From RPQJ01 sp963754535 (GTDB lineage Bacteria; Pseudomonadota; Gammaproteobacteria; Steroidobacterales; Steroidobacteraceae), in NCBI GenBank assembly GCA_963754535.1, contig CAVWGG010000031.1, positions 1 through 64,000 on the forward strand: 64,000 bases of DNA. The letters run 5' to 3'. The notes beneath the pieces were generated by a model. It saw only the letters and a list, made by a program, of their open reading frames with translations. It was not told the origin of the DNA and ran no database searches. Each line of letters starts with the position of its first letter. The first letter of the stretch is position 1. Of the stretch, positions 52,277 to 61,122 are shown piece after piece. The position numbers and the translations under genes were made by a program.

Positions 52277-54153
52277 CCGGCGGCAATCCGTCCGCAGCAC
52301 CTCCGATCGAAGTGCGCCTGCCGGATCTCGGGACGTCCGGTGAGGTCACCGTTCTCGAACTGCTGGTCAAGGTGGGTGACCAGGTCGAGAAGGAGCAGGC
52401 GCTGCTCACGCTCGAGAGCGAGAAGGCGACGATGGACGTGCCGGCGACGACGGCCGGCAAGGTTGCGCGAATTCTCGTGCAGCCGGGCGACAAGGTGTCG
52501 ACCGGTACGGCCGTGCTGGAGCTTGAAGGCTCCGTTCAGATCGGCGCGGAGGAAGTCGCTGCGGCTGCAGCGTCGGCTGACAAGGGGCAGGCGACGCCAC
52601 GCCAGCGGGAGCCGTTCGGCGGCGAGCCGTACGTCGATACGGTCCCGATGCGGCCCTTCAAAGTTGCCCTGCCTGCGAACAGCGAAGCCGTCGCGGACTC
52701 CGGGCCAGCGGCCGCCCCAGCCGTCGCGCGTGCCAGCTTCGATTACGACGTCGTCGTCGTTGGTGCCGGTCCCGGTGGCTATACCGCCGCCTTCCGCGCG
52801 GCAGACCTCGGGCTCAACGTGGCGCTGATCGAACGCTGGCCGACGCTCGGCGGCGTGTGCCTCAACGTCGGCTGCATTCCGTCGAAGGCGCTGTTGCATG
52901 CGGCGAAGGTCATCGAGGACGCGCACGCGATGGCGGCGCACGGCATCGAATTCGGCGCGCCGAAGATCGACGCGTCCAGGCTGCGCGACTGGAAGAACAA
53001 GGTCGTGGGCCGCTTGACGACGGGCCTCACGGGCCTGGCCAAGCAGCGGAAGGTGGCGGTCATTCGTGGCGTCGCGGCCTTTGCGGGCGACCACGCTGTC
53101 AGCGTGACCGGCGCAGACGGCAACAGCCAGGCCGTCACGTTCGCTCATTGCATCATCGCGGCGGGTTCCGAGTCGTTCCGGCTGCCCGGCCTGCCCGACG
53201 ATCCTCGCATCATCGATTCCACCGGCGCCCTCGAGCTCGACCTGCCCAGGCGCATGCTGGTCGTGGGCGGCGGCATCATCGGTCTGGAAATGGCTACGGT
53301 GTACGCCGCCCTCGGCGTGAAGGTGAGCGTCGTCGAACTGACCGAAGGCCTGATGCCAGGCTGCGACCGCGACCTGGTACGTCCGCTGGAGAAGCGCATC
53401 GCAGCCCGGTACGAAACCGTGATGTTGCGCACCAAGGTCACCGGTATCGAAGCACTCAGCGAGGGCCTCCGGGTCAGCTTCGAGGGAGACAAAGCCCCCG
53501 AACCGCAACTGTACGACAAGGTGCTGGTGGCGGTGGGCCGCACGCCGAACGGCAAGCACCTGCGCTGCGAGTCCGCCGGTGTCGTGGTCAACGAGCGCGG
53601 TTTCATTCCCGTCGACCGGCAGCAGCGCACGAACGTGCCGCACATCTTTGCCATCGGCGACGTCGTCGGGCAGCCGATGCTCGCGCACAAGGCCACGCAC
53701 GAAGCCAAGGTCGCGGCGGAGGTCATCGCTGGGCACAAGCGCTTCTTCGACGCGCGATCCATTCCCTCGGTCGCCTATACCGACCCCGAAATCGCCTGGG
53801 CGGGCCTCACGGAAACAGACGCGAAAGCGAAGGGCATCGCCTTCGAGAAGGCGGTGTTCCCCTGGGCGGCGAGCGGTCGCTCGCTGGCCAACGGCCGCGA
53901 CGAAGGTTTCACCAAGTTGCTGTTCGATCCGCAGACGCACCGCGTCATCGGGGGCGGCATCGTCGGCACCAATGCCGGCGACCTCATCAGCGAGGTGATG
54001 CTCGCGATAGAGATGGGCGCGGATGCGGCCGACATCGGCCTTACGATCCATCCGCATCCGACGCTGTCCGAAACGGTGGCCATGGCCGCCGAGGCGTTCG
54101 ATGGCACGCTCACCGACCTTTACATCCCGCAGCGCGGCACGGCCAGGAAGTAA
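52273..54153 (+). CDS. lpdA: Dihydrolipoyl dehydrogenase (E3) with N-terminal lipoyl domain
   Basis: E3 reoxidises lipoyl groups of the pyruvate dehydrogenase complex with FAD and NAD. It has 626 residues: a lipoyl domain (ESEKATMDVPATTAG, Lys 51), a linker rich in Ala/Pro, then the flavoprotein with VVVGAGPGGYTAAFRAADLG, the redox disulfide CLNVGC (C196, C201), MLVVGGGIIGLEMATVY and the C-terminal HPHPTLSE. The fused lipoyl domain is a known variant in several beta- and gammaproteobacteria. It is intact and ends the operon. Confidence 0.95.
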   Translation: MTGGNPSAAPPIEVRLPDLGTSGEVTVLELLVKVGDQVEKEQALLTLESEKATMDVPATTAGKVARILVQPGDKVSTGTAVLELEGSVQIGAEEVAAAAASADKGQATPRQREPFGGEPYVDTVPMRPFKVALPANSEAVADSGPAAAPAVARASFDYDVVVVGAGPGGYTAAFRAADLGLNVALIERWPTLGGVCLNVGCIPSKALLHAAKVIEDAHAMAAHGIEFGAPKIDASRLRDWKNKVVGRLTTGLTGLAKQRKVAVIRGVAAFAGDHAVSVTGADGNSQAVTFAHCIIAAGSESFRLPGLPDDPRIIDSTGALELDLPRRMLVVGGGIIGLEMATVYAALGVKVSVVELTEGLMPGCDRDLVRPLEKRIAARYETVMLRTKVTGIEALSEGLRVSFEGDKAPEPQLYDKVLVAVGRTPNGKHLRCESAGVVVNERGFIPVDRQQRTNVPHIFAIGDVVGQPMLAHKATHEAKVAAEVIAGHKRFFDARSIPSVAYTDPEIAWAGLTETDAKAKGIAFEKAVFPWAASGRSLANGRDEGFTKLLFDPQTHRVIGGGIVGTNAGDLISEVMLAIEMGADAADIGLTIHPHPTLSETVAMAAEAFDGTLTDLYIPQRGTARK

Positions 54154-54198
54154 CCTGCACGCCGTCGCAGCCATCCTGCGGCGGTGCGGTATCGATCC

Positions 54199-55032
54199 AT
54201 GCACCCGACACTGACCCGCACGTTGCGCTGGTTCGGCCTGCTCGAGGCAGGCCGGCGCGTCGAATTGAAGTTGCGGTCGCGTGACGCGCGCGCGCTGCCC
54301 GACGCGATGATCATCGGCGCGATGAAGTCGGGGACGAGTTCACTGCATTACTACCTGACGCAGCATCCGCAGGTCATTCCGCCGCTGCGCAAGGAAGTGC
54401 ATTACTTCGACCTGAACTTCGGCCGCGGTGAATCCTGGTACCGCGCGAATTTTGGTCGTGCAGGGCAGGGCGGCGTGAACATCGACAGCAGCCCCTACTA
54501 CCTGTTCCATCCCCGGGTGCCGCAGCGGGCGCACGACCTGGTGCCGGACGCGAAAGTGATCGTCCTGCTGCGCGATCCGGTGCGGCGTGCGTACTCGCAC
54601 TACTGGCACGAGCGTGACAAGGGCCGCGAGCCGCTGGCGTTCGAGGACGCGATCGCGGCGGAGTCCGACAGGATCGACCGCGAGCACGAGCGACTCGCCC
54701 TGGGCGAAATCGAGCGCAGCGAGGCGCACCAATACTTCAGTTACCTTGCGCGCGGCCGGTATGCGGAACAGATCGCGCGCTGGTTGCGCGTCTATCCACG
54801 CGAGCAGTTGCTGGTGCTTCGTTTCGAGGACCTGGTGAAAGATCCGCTGCCAGTGCTGAACCGGTCGCTTCGGTGCCTGGGGCTGCCTGCGATGCAAGGC
54901 GCGAAACTCGAGCCGCGCAACACCCGGAAGTATCCACCGATCGAGACCGCAACGGCCGAGCGCCTGCGGGACTACTTCGCGCCGCACAACGCGGCGCTCG
55001 AAGCGCTGCTGGGCGAGAGGGTGCGCTGGTAG
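54199..55032 (+). CDS. PAPS-dependent sulfotransferase
   Basis: The protein has 277 residues from ATG 54199; a GTG at 54184 would add five. The 5'-phosphosulfate loop is IIGAMKSGTSSLHYYL at about residues 36-51, and the 3'-phosphate motif is VIVLLRDPVRRAYSHYWHE. KEVHYFDLNFGRGESWYRANF is typical of the NodH/heparan-sulfotransferase-like family acting on carbohydrates or lipids. There is no signal or membrane segment. It stands alone after lpdA with no PAPS-synthesis genes nearby. Acceptor unknown. Confidence 0.86.
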   Translation: MHPTLTRTLRWFGLLEAGRRVELKLRSRDARALPDAMIIGAMKSGTSSLHYYLTQHPQVIPPLRKEVHYFDLNFGRGESWYRANFGRAGQGGVNIDSSPYYLFHPRVPQRAHDLVPDAKVIVLLRDPVRRAYSHYWHERDKGREPLAFEDAIAAESDRIDREHERLALGEIERSEAHQYFSYLARGRYAEQIARWLRVYPREQLLVLRFEDLVKDPLPVLNRSLRCLGLPAMQGAKLEPRNTRKYPPIETATAERLRDYFAPHNAALEALLGERVRW

Positions 55033-55047
55033 CCGCGGCCGTCGGCG

Positions 55048-55482
55048 TCAGATCAATCGGCGCAGCGATTCAAGGTATGCGGCCTCGTCGGGAGGCAGCC
55101 CGGAACGCTGGGCCTGCCAGAGCGCCTGGCCCAGGCATTCGATCATCGCGTGCTCCGCCTCGTGCACGTCACCGAGTTTCACAGCCAGCGAGCGGTGCAC
55201 GGACGCGATACCAGCAGGACGATTGGTCGACACCTGCTCACGGATTGCCAGGTGCAGCCCCATGTGCAGGAACGGGTTCGTCTGGCCTTCGTCGGGCGTG
55301 TAATCCCGTCCGAGCGCGTCGCCGCCCGACTCGAGCACCGACGAGTACTCGGGGTGCAGTTCGACGATCCTGATGATCTGGTCTTCGACCGGCTCGACCG
55401 GCAGCGACTCGCGATGCTTGCGCCAGGCCTCGACGTACATGCGCCGCAGTGACGAACGGCCCTGGTCGTGAAAGAACGGCAT
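55048..55482 (-). CDS. DUF1841 family protein
   Basis: This 144-residue protein is typical of DUF1841: FFHDQGRSSLRRMYVEAWRKHRE, IIRIVELHPEYSSVLE, NPFLHMGLHLAIREQVSTNRP and DVHEAEHAMIECLGQALWQAQR, with several conserved histidines. The function of the family is unknown. As given, it is in frame with nth upstream and no stop intervenes. The ATG at 55482 is taken as the start because the family begins here and TGATG is present in another frame. Confidence 0.8.
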   Translation of the reverse strand: MPFFHDQGRSSLRRMYVEAWRKHRESLPVEPVEDQIIRIVELHPEYSSVLESGGDALGRDYTPDEGQTNPFLHMGLHLAIREQVSTNRPAGIASVHRSLAVKLGDVHEAEHAMIECLGQALWQAQRSGLPPDEAAYLESLRRLI

Positions 55483-56154
55483 CAGGGCGCCTCGTTGTGC
55501 AAACGGCAGCGTCGCGGGCAAGGGCAAGGTTTTCTCCTTGTACGGGCAGAGGTCGACCAGCGGGCAGCGCGGGCACTCCGGTTTGCGCGCCTTGCAGACG
55601 TAGCGCCCGTGCAGCAGCAGCCAATGGTGCGCGTTGAACAGGAACTCGGACGGGATGGCCTTCAGCAGGCCGTCTTCGATCTCGCGCGGGGTGTCGCCGT
55701 GCGCGAGGCCGAGTCGGTTCGACACGCGGAATATGTGCGTATCCACCGGCATCGTCGGCAGCCCGAATGCGCTGTTGAGCACGACGTTGGCGGTCTTGCG
55801 TCCGACGCCAGGTAATTCCTCGAGCGCTGCGCGGTCCGCCGGCACCTTCCCCCCGTGCCGGTCGATCAACCGCCGGCACGTGGCGAGGATGTTCTTCACC
55901 TTGCCGGGGTACAGCCCGATCGTCTTCACGTAGGAGGTGAGCCCGTCGATGCCCAACGCCAGGATCTTCTCCGGCGTGTTGGCGACGGGAAACAGCTTGC
56001 GCGTCGCAACGTTCACGCCCTTGTCGGTCGCCTGTGCCGAGAGGATCACCGCGATCAGCAACTCGAACGGCGTGGAATGCTCGAGCTCCGTCACCGGGTT
56101 CGGGTTCAGCGCCTGCAGCCGCTCGAAGAGTTCGCGGACCTTGGCCGGTTTCAC
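55482..56154 (-). CDS. nth: Endonuclease III (probable 3' frameshift)
   Basis: Nth is a DNA glycosylase/AP lyase removing oxidised pyrimidines. GTG 56154 overlaps the rsxE stop (GTGA). LLIAVILSAQATDKGVN, the HhH segment LPGVGRKTANVVLNSAFG with catalytic Lys (GRKTA) and VDTHIFRVSNRLG with the Asp are intact. The iron-sulfur loop is CKARKPECPRCPLVDLC. The frame runs on into DUF1841. The span to the TGA at 55484-55482 is 673 bases, one more than a multiple of three, so one extra base near 55500-55540 explains the apparent fusion. It ends the rsxABCDGE-nth operon. Confidence 0.9.
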
Positions 56155-56780
56155 GATGCAGCCTTGCGTGCCTGGCGCCAGGCCAGGCCGAGTCCCAGCA
56201 GGATGAACGCGCCCGGCGGCAGCAGCGCCAGCAGGAAGCCGTGCTGTTCGCTGAAGAGGTGCATGCCCGACGTCGACGCGTCGGTGCCCAGCAGCAGGTG
56301 CAGGTCGCCTCCGAGGCTGCCGCGACCAAGCACTTCGCGCACGCTGCCCAGTGCGACCAACACGACGAGGAACCCGCCACCCATCGCGAAGCCATCGAGC
56401 AGCGCATTTCCGATGGGCTGACGTGAGGCAAAGGCTTCGGCGCGGGCGAGCACCAGGCAGTTGGTGACGATCAGCGGCAGGAAGATGCCGAGCGCTGCGT
56501 GCAGTCCCGGCAGCCAGGCCGCGAGCGCGAGCTCGACCGAGGTGACCAGTGCCGCGATCAGCAGCACGAACACGGCAATGCGAATCTCGGTCGGCAGCGA
56601 TCGGCCCACCAGCGAGACCAGGCCGTTGCTGGCGACGAGCACGGCCAGCGTGGCAAGGCCGAGCCCCAGGCCGCTGCCGAGCGACGTGCTGACCGCGAGC
56701 AGCGGGCACAGGCCGAGCAATTGCACCAGGCCCGGGTTCTGGTCGCGGAAACCGGCGCGGAGGATGGCGGCAGGCGTCAT
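56151..56780 (-). CDS. rsxE: Electron transport complex subunit RsxE/RnfE
   Basis: This is a 209-residue membrane subunit with about six helices. NPGLVQLLGLCPLLAVSTS near the start holds the conserved cysteine in the membrane, and ALGIFLPLIVTNCLVLARAEAFASR is the RnfA/E family signature with the second Cys. It pairs with RsxA in the iron-binding core. The start overlaps rsxG (ATGA) and the stop overlaps nth. Confidence 0.94.
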   Translation of the reverse strand: MTPAAILRAGFRDQNPGLVQLLGLCPLLAVSTSLGSGLGLGLATLAVLVASNGLVSLVGRSLPTEIRIAVFVLLIAALVTSVELALAAWLPGLHAALGIFLPLIVTNCLVLARAEAFASRQPIGNALLDGFAMGGGFLVVLVALGSVREVLGRGSLGGDLHLLLGTDASTSGMHLFSEQHGFLLALLPPGAFILLGLGLAWRQARKAAS

Positions 56781-57457
56781 GGCGGAATTGTAGCCGGGGC
56801 GGCGAGCAACTCGTCGCCCGGCAACTCGTCGCCCAGCAACTCGTTGCGATGACGCGCGAAGAATTCCAGCGTGCGGCCGACCGTACCGACCACGGCGCGC
56901 GAGGTGATCGTGGCGCCCGTGTACTGGTCGAAATCGCCGCCGTCCTTGCGCACGCGCCAGCGCGCCGCAGCGGGGTTGCGGAAAGACTTGCCGGTAAATC
57001 GCTGGATCCAGTCGGACCTGCGTGTGTCGATGAAATCGCCGAGCCCGGGGGTCTCGTGGTGACTCACGGTCCGCACGCCAAGGACGGTGCCGTCGGGCGC
57101 TATGGCGACCAACAGGTGAATGGCGCCGGAGTAGCCACCGGGCGCAACGGGTTCGAGTACGACCGCGACGGGTTCGCCGTGGAGCCGGGCGCGGTACGCG
57201 GTGATGGTTTCCGCTGCGCCCAGCAGCTCCGGATCGCGCAGGGTCACGGTGTCGGCCAGCAGGTCGTTGTCGTACGGGCGGCCGGCCAGCACCTGGTCGA
57301 AGCGGGCCAGCTCGTGCGCACGTTGCGTTGCCGCAATCTGGTCGCGCGTCGCTTCGTGCACGATGGCCACGAGCCCGAAGGCGGCCATCGCTGCAGCTGC
57401 CAGCACCACGACAGCGCGTACGGCGCGACGTGCGGGCCGCTCAGGGTTGCCGGCCAT
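56777..57457 (-). CDS. rsxG: Electron transport complex subunit RsxG/RnfG (FMN-binding)
   Basis: This 226-residue protein has one membrane segment and a periplasmic FMN domain. DQYTGATITSRAVV is the flavinylation motif (Thr-bound FMN), and VRTVSHHETPGLGDFID precedes it. The C-terminal tail contains a slipped repeat, GDELPGDELL, from a 15-base tandem DNA repeat at about 56812-56845 not normal for the family. It overlaps rsxD by 17 bases and rsxE by 4. Confidence 0.93.
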   Translation of the reverse strand: MAGNPERPARRAVRAVVVLAAAAMAAFGLVAIVHEATRDQIAATQRAHELARFDQVLAGRPYDNDLLADTVTLRDPELLGAAETITAYRARLHGEPVAVVLEPVAPGGYSGAIHLLVAIAPDGTVLGVRTVSHHETPGLGDFIDTRRSDWIQRFTGKSFRNPAAARWRVRKDGGDFDQYTGATITSRAVVGTVGRTLEFFARHRNELLGDELPGDELLAAPATIPP

Positions 57458-58478
57458 AAATTCTCGGCACGGTGTAACGGTCGATGAACGGCACGGCGAG
57501 GTTCATGAGCAGGACGGCAAAAGCGAAGCCGTCGGGGTAACCGCCCCACGTGCGGATGATCCACGCGATCAGGCCGATGCCGGCTCCATACCAGAGGCGT
57601 CCGCGATCGCTCGTCGCGGCGGACACGGGGTCCGTCGCGATGAAAAATGCGGCCAGCATCGTTGCGCCGGAAAACGCCTGCATGGCCGGTCCGAGCGCGA
57701 CGCCGGAATCCAATGCCTGTGCGATGAGTGACGGCACGAGCAGGCCCGCCAGCACCGCCAGCGGGATGTGCCAGCGCACGATCCCGCGTGTCATCAGGTA
57801 GAGGCCGCCTGCGAGTGCCGCGAGATTGATCCAGGCAAAGCCGCGCGCCCCGAACTCTCCGGCGATGTCGCCGCGTCCGAGCAGTTCCGGCAGCGTGTAA
57901 CGCAGGTCGAGTCCGTTGCGAATCGAATCCAGCGCCGTGGCGCCGGTGTACCCGTCCCAATGCGACGCCAGGTCCGCGCCGTAAAAACCTGCGAACGACA
58001 GGCGTGCCAGCTCGACCCACGTATGCGTGCCGCCGGCATCCAGCGGCACGGGCCAACGCGTCATCTCCGCGGGGAATGAAACGAGCAGGATCGCGTAACC
58101 CACCATCGCAGGATTGAACGGGTTCTGGCCGAGTCCGCCGAAGACGTGCTTGCCGAGCAGCACGGCCAGGGCCGTGCCGAGCGCACCGAGCCACCACGGC
58201 AGCAGTGGCGGGACCGAGAATGCCAGCAGGAATGCGGTGACCAGGACGCTGCCATCCTTGAGCGCGGGCACCGCGTCACGACCGCGCCAGCGCAGCGCGG
58301 CGGCTTCGGCGAGCAGTGCGGTGACGCACGCGACGCAAAGCTGCAGCAGCAGCCCGGGACCGAACAGCGCGACGTGCGCAACGCCTGCGGGTACCAGTGC
58401 GAGCAGCACCTGGAACATGACGCGCGGCACGGTGTAACCGGCAATGACGTGCGGTGCGGGTGAGGTGTCGAATCGCAT
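57441..58478 (-). CDS. rsxD: Electron transport complex subunit RsxD/RnfD
   Basis: This 345-residue membrane subunit has about nine helices. PFNPAMVGYAILLVSFPAEMTRWP and the flavinylation motif FSGATMLAAFFIATDPVSA are diagnostic. The start ATG 58478 is one base after the rsxC stop. RsxD carries covalent FMN and forms part of the ion-translocating channel with RsxA, E and G. Confidence 0.95.
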   Translation of the reverse strand: MRFDTSPAPHVIAGYTVPRVMFQVLLALVPAGVAHVALFGPGLLLQLCVACVTALLAEAAALRWRGRDAVPALKDGSVLVTAFLLAFSVPPLLPWWLGALGTALAVLLGKHVFGGLGQNPFNPAMVGYAILLVSFPAEMTRWPVPLDAGGTHTWVELARLSFAGFYGADLASHWDGYTGATALDSIRNGLDLRYTLPELLGRGDIAGEFGARGFAWINLAALAGGLYLMTRGIVRWHIPLAVLAGLLVPSLIAQALDSGVALGPAMQAFSGATMLAAFFIATDPVSAATSDRGRLWYGAGIGLIAWIIRTWGGYPDGFAFAVLLMNLAVPFIDRYTVPRIYGRQP

Positions 58479-58479
58479 G

Positions 58480-59980
58480 TCAGCGGGTACCGCCTGCAGG
58501 ATCGTCGCCGGGTTGGCGTACTCGATTGCGGACGCTCTCGAACGCCTGCTGCTCAGCCGCCGCGGCCTCCTGCAGCCGGCGCGTGCGCAGTTCATGGCGC
58601 TCGCGTGCGTCCGCTGCCCTGGCCGCAATCGCGTCGGCCTCGTGCAGGCGGCGCCGCGCGTCACGAAAGCGATCGGCGAGCGGAATCTGGCTTGGGCAGA
58701 CGTAGTCGCAGAGACCGCAATCGATGCAGTCGCGCACACCGAGCTCCCGCAGGGCTTCGTGAGCATCGGCGAGCGCCGCACGATGCAGTTGCTGCGGCAG
58801 CAGCCCGGCGGGGCACGCATCGGCGCAGTCGCCGCAGCGGATGCACGGCAATTCGACGGCGCCGAGTCGTGAACCGATGTCGTCCCGCGTCGCGACGAGC
58901 ACGCAGTTCATCGCCTTGGTCAGGCCGACCTCGTCCGACGGCAATGCGCGACCCGTCATGCTGCCGCCGGCGATCAGGCGCAACGGCGTACCGCGATATC
59001 CGCCGGCCGCCGCGATGAGCGCGGACAGTGGGGCGCCGACCGGCGCCCGCACGTTGCAGGGTTGCTCGACACCGCTGCCCGTTACTGTCACGACGCGAGA
59101 GAGGAGGGGCTCCCCGCGCGCAGCCCAACGCGCGACGGCTGCGGCGGTCGCGACGTTCTGGCAGATCACGCCGGCGGCGGCGGGCAGGCTGCCCGAGGGT
59201 ACTTCGATCCCGGCGACTGCCGTGATCAGCTGACGCTCGGCGCCCTGCGGGTACACCGCGGGGACGACCGCGAGCGTAACTTCATCGTCACGCTGGGCAG
59301 CATCACGCTGGCGCTCGATGGCGCTGGTCACGGCGGCGATGGCTTCGGGCTTGTCGTCCTCGATCGCGATCACGCAACGCCCGGCGCCGGCCACGCGTCG
59401 CAGCAAGAGTGCGCCGACCACGACATCGTCCGCCGCGGAGCGCATGAGCGCGTCGTCGCAGCAGATCCACGGCTCGCACTCGGCGCCGTTCAGCACCAGC
59501 GTCTGCGCGCCGCGGGTCCGTGCGGAGTCGAGCTTGGTCGCGGTCGGAAAGCCGGCGCCGCCGAGCCCCGCGATGCCTGCGTCGCGCAGACGCTGGATGA
59601 GTTGGTCGGTGCTGAGCGACGCAGGATCTCCGCGGCGGACGGATGCGTTCATCGATCCGCCCCGAGCCGTCGCCTGCGATCACGATGCAGACGTTGCGTC
59701 CACCCTCGACCGCGGCCTCGCGTGACTCGATCGCAACGACGGTGCCCGCGAGTGGCGAGTGCAGTGCGCTTGCAAACGGATGGCTGGCGCGCGCGACGAG
59801 CGTGCCCACGGCTACCATGTCGCCCACCGTCACGACGGGTTCTGCGCTGTACCCGGAGCCTTGGTCGAGAGCGAGGATCACCTGCGCGGGCAACGGCAGT
59901 TCGACGATCGGTGTGCTGCACGCCTGCTGCTTGTGCGCGTCAAGCGCAAGGCCGGCGGGAAAAGTGGACCGTGCGGCCAT
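58480..59980 (-). CDS. rsxC: Electron transport complex subunit RsxC/RnfC (one frameshift)
   Basis: RsxC is the NADH-side iron-sulfur/flavin subunit. ATG 59980 gives a lipoyl-like barrel start (PIVELPLPAQVILALDQG, VGTLVARASHPFASALHSPLAGTV). After a shift at about 59650 the frame reads LRDAGIAGLGGAGFPTATKL, the NAD/FMN site, and the two clusters CIRCGDCADACPAGLLP and CIDCGLCDYVCPSQIP. The corrected length is about 499 residues, and a further 40-residue Ala/Arg-rich tail follows the second cluster. All required cysteines are present, so the shift is likely an assembly error. Confidence 0.9.
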
Positions 59981-60525
59981 CACGCGGCGCGCGGCTGGCG
60001 GTAACGCAGCGGGATTGCAGGTGCAGGGCGCAGTTCGATGCAGTCGACGGGGCAGGGCGGCAGGCAGAGCTCGCAACCCGTGCACTGCGCGGCGATCACC
60101 GTGTGCAGCTGCCGGGATGCCCCGACGATGGCGTCGACCGGGCAGGCAGGCAGGCAGCGGGCACACCCGATGCACTTTTCCTCGTCGATCCAAGCAACCT
60201 GCGCGGGCTTCGGCACGCCGAATGCGGGGTCGAGCGGACGCGGCGCACGATCGAGCAGCGCGGCGAGCGCGCGCACTGTCTGTTCGCCCCCTGGCGGGCA
60301 GCGGTCGATGTCCGCCTCGCCATTTGCGATGGCGGCCGCGTAGGGGCGGCAGCCGGGATACAGGCATTGGCCGCATTGCGTCTGCGGCAGCAGCGCGTCG
60401 ATCTGCCCGATGAGTGATTCGGTGTCGGGTTCGATGCGTGATGCGGCCCAGCCGAGTGCGACGCCGAGCGCGATGGCGAGCGCCACGGCGACAAGCAAAG
60501 CGATGCCGATCGCGTCGGGATTCAC
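59980..60525 (-). CDS. rsxB: Electron transport complex subunit RsxB/RnfB
   Basis: This 181-residue ferredoxin-like subunit starts at GTG 60525, overlapping the rsxA stop (GTGA). One N-terminal membrane helix (IGIALLVAVALAIALGVALG) is followed by the Fe-S domain CGQCLYPGCRPYAAAI and two 4Fe-4S motifs, CIGCARCLPACPVD and CTGCELCLPPCPVD. It passes electrons between RsxC and the membrane subunits. Its stop overlaps the rsxC start (TGATG). Confidence 0.94.
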   Translation of the reverse strand: MNPDAIGIALLVAVALAIALGVALGWAASRIEPDTESLIGQIDALLPQTQCGQCLYPGCRPYAAAIANGEADIDRCPPGGEQTVRALAALLDRAPRPLDPAFGVPKPAQVAWIDEEKCIGCARCLPACPVDAIVGASRQLHTVIAAQCTGCELCLPPCPVDCIELRPAPAIPLRYRQPRAA

Positions 60526-61103
60526 CGCGCGCCCAGCCCGGTGAAACCCATGAAAGCGAGCGCCATCAGTCCCGCCGTGACCAACGCCACGGGCGCACCG
60601 CGGAAGGATTCCGGCACGTCGGCCGTATCGAGTCGCTCCCGCAGTGCCGTGAACAGCAGCAGTGCGAGCCCGAAACCGGCGCCGGCGCTCGCACCGAACA
60701 CCAGCGACTCGAGCAGTCCGTGCTGGCGATCGACGTTCAGCAGCGCCACGCCGAGCACGGCGCAGTTGGTCGTGATGAGCGGCAGGAAAATGCCGAGCAA
60801 CTGGTGCAGCAGCGGGCTCGTCGCCCGCACCATGATTTCGGTGAACTGCACCACCCCCGCGATCAACAGGATGAAGACCAGCGTGCGCAGGTATTCGAGG
60901 TGGAGCGGCACCAGCACCCATTCCCACAGCGCGAAGCTCAGGCCCGAGGCGATCGTGAGCACGAACAGCGTGGCGAGCGCCATGCCAGCCGCCGCCTCGA
61001 AGCGGCGGCTCACGCCGATGAACGGGCAGAGCCCGAGGAAGTTCGACAGGACGAAGTTGTTGACCAGGCTCGCTCCGAGCGCGAGCAGCAGCAGCTCGGT
61101 CAT
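60522..61103 (-). CDS. rsxA: Electron transport complex subunit RsxA/RnfA
   Basis: This 193-residue membrane protein is the first gene of the Rsx operon. NNFVLSNFLGLCPFIGVSRRFEAA and LLGIFLPLITTNCAVLGVALLN hold the two membrane cysteines of the RnfA/E family. Six helices are visible. It starts 19 bases after metG, so the synthetase and Rsx genes may share a transcript. The complex drives electrons from NADH to ferredoxin or, in SoxR-containing bacteria, resets SoxR. Confidence 0.95.
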   Translation of the reverse strand: MTELLLLALGASLVNNFVLSNFLGLCPFIGVSRRFEAAAGMALATLFVLTIASGLSFALWEWVLVPLHLEYLRTLVFILLIAGVVQFTEIMVRATSPLLHQLLGIFLPLITTNCAVLGVALLNVDRQHGLLESLVFGASAGAGFGLALLLFTALRERLDTADVPESFRGAPVALVTAGLMALAFMGFTGLGAR

Positions 61104-61122
61104 GGGCTCCTCGTCGCGGGCG

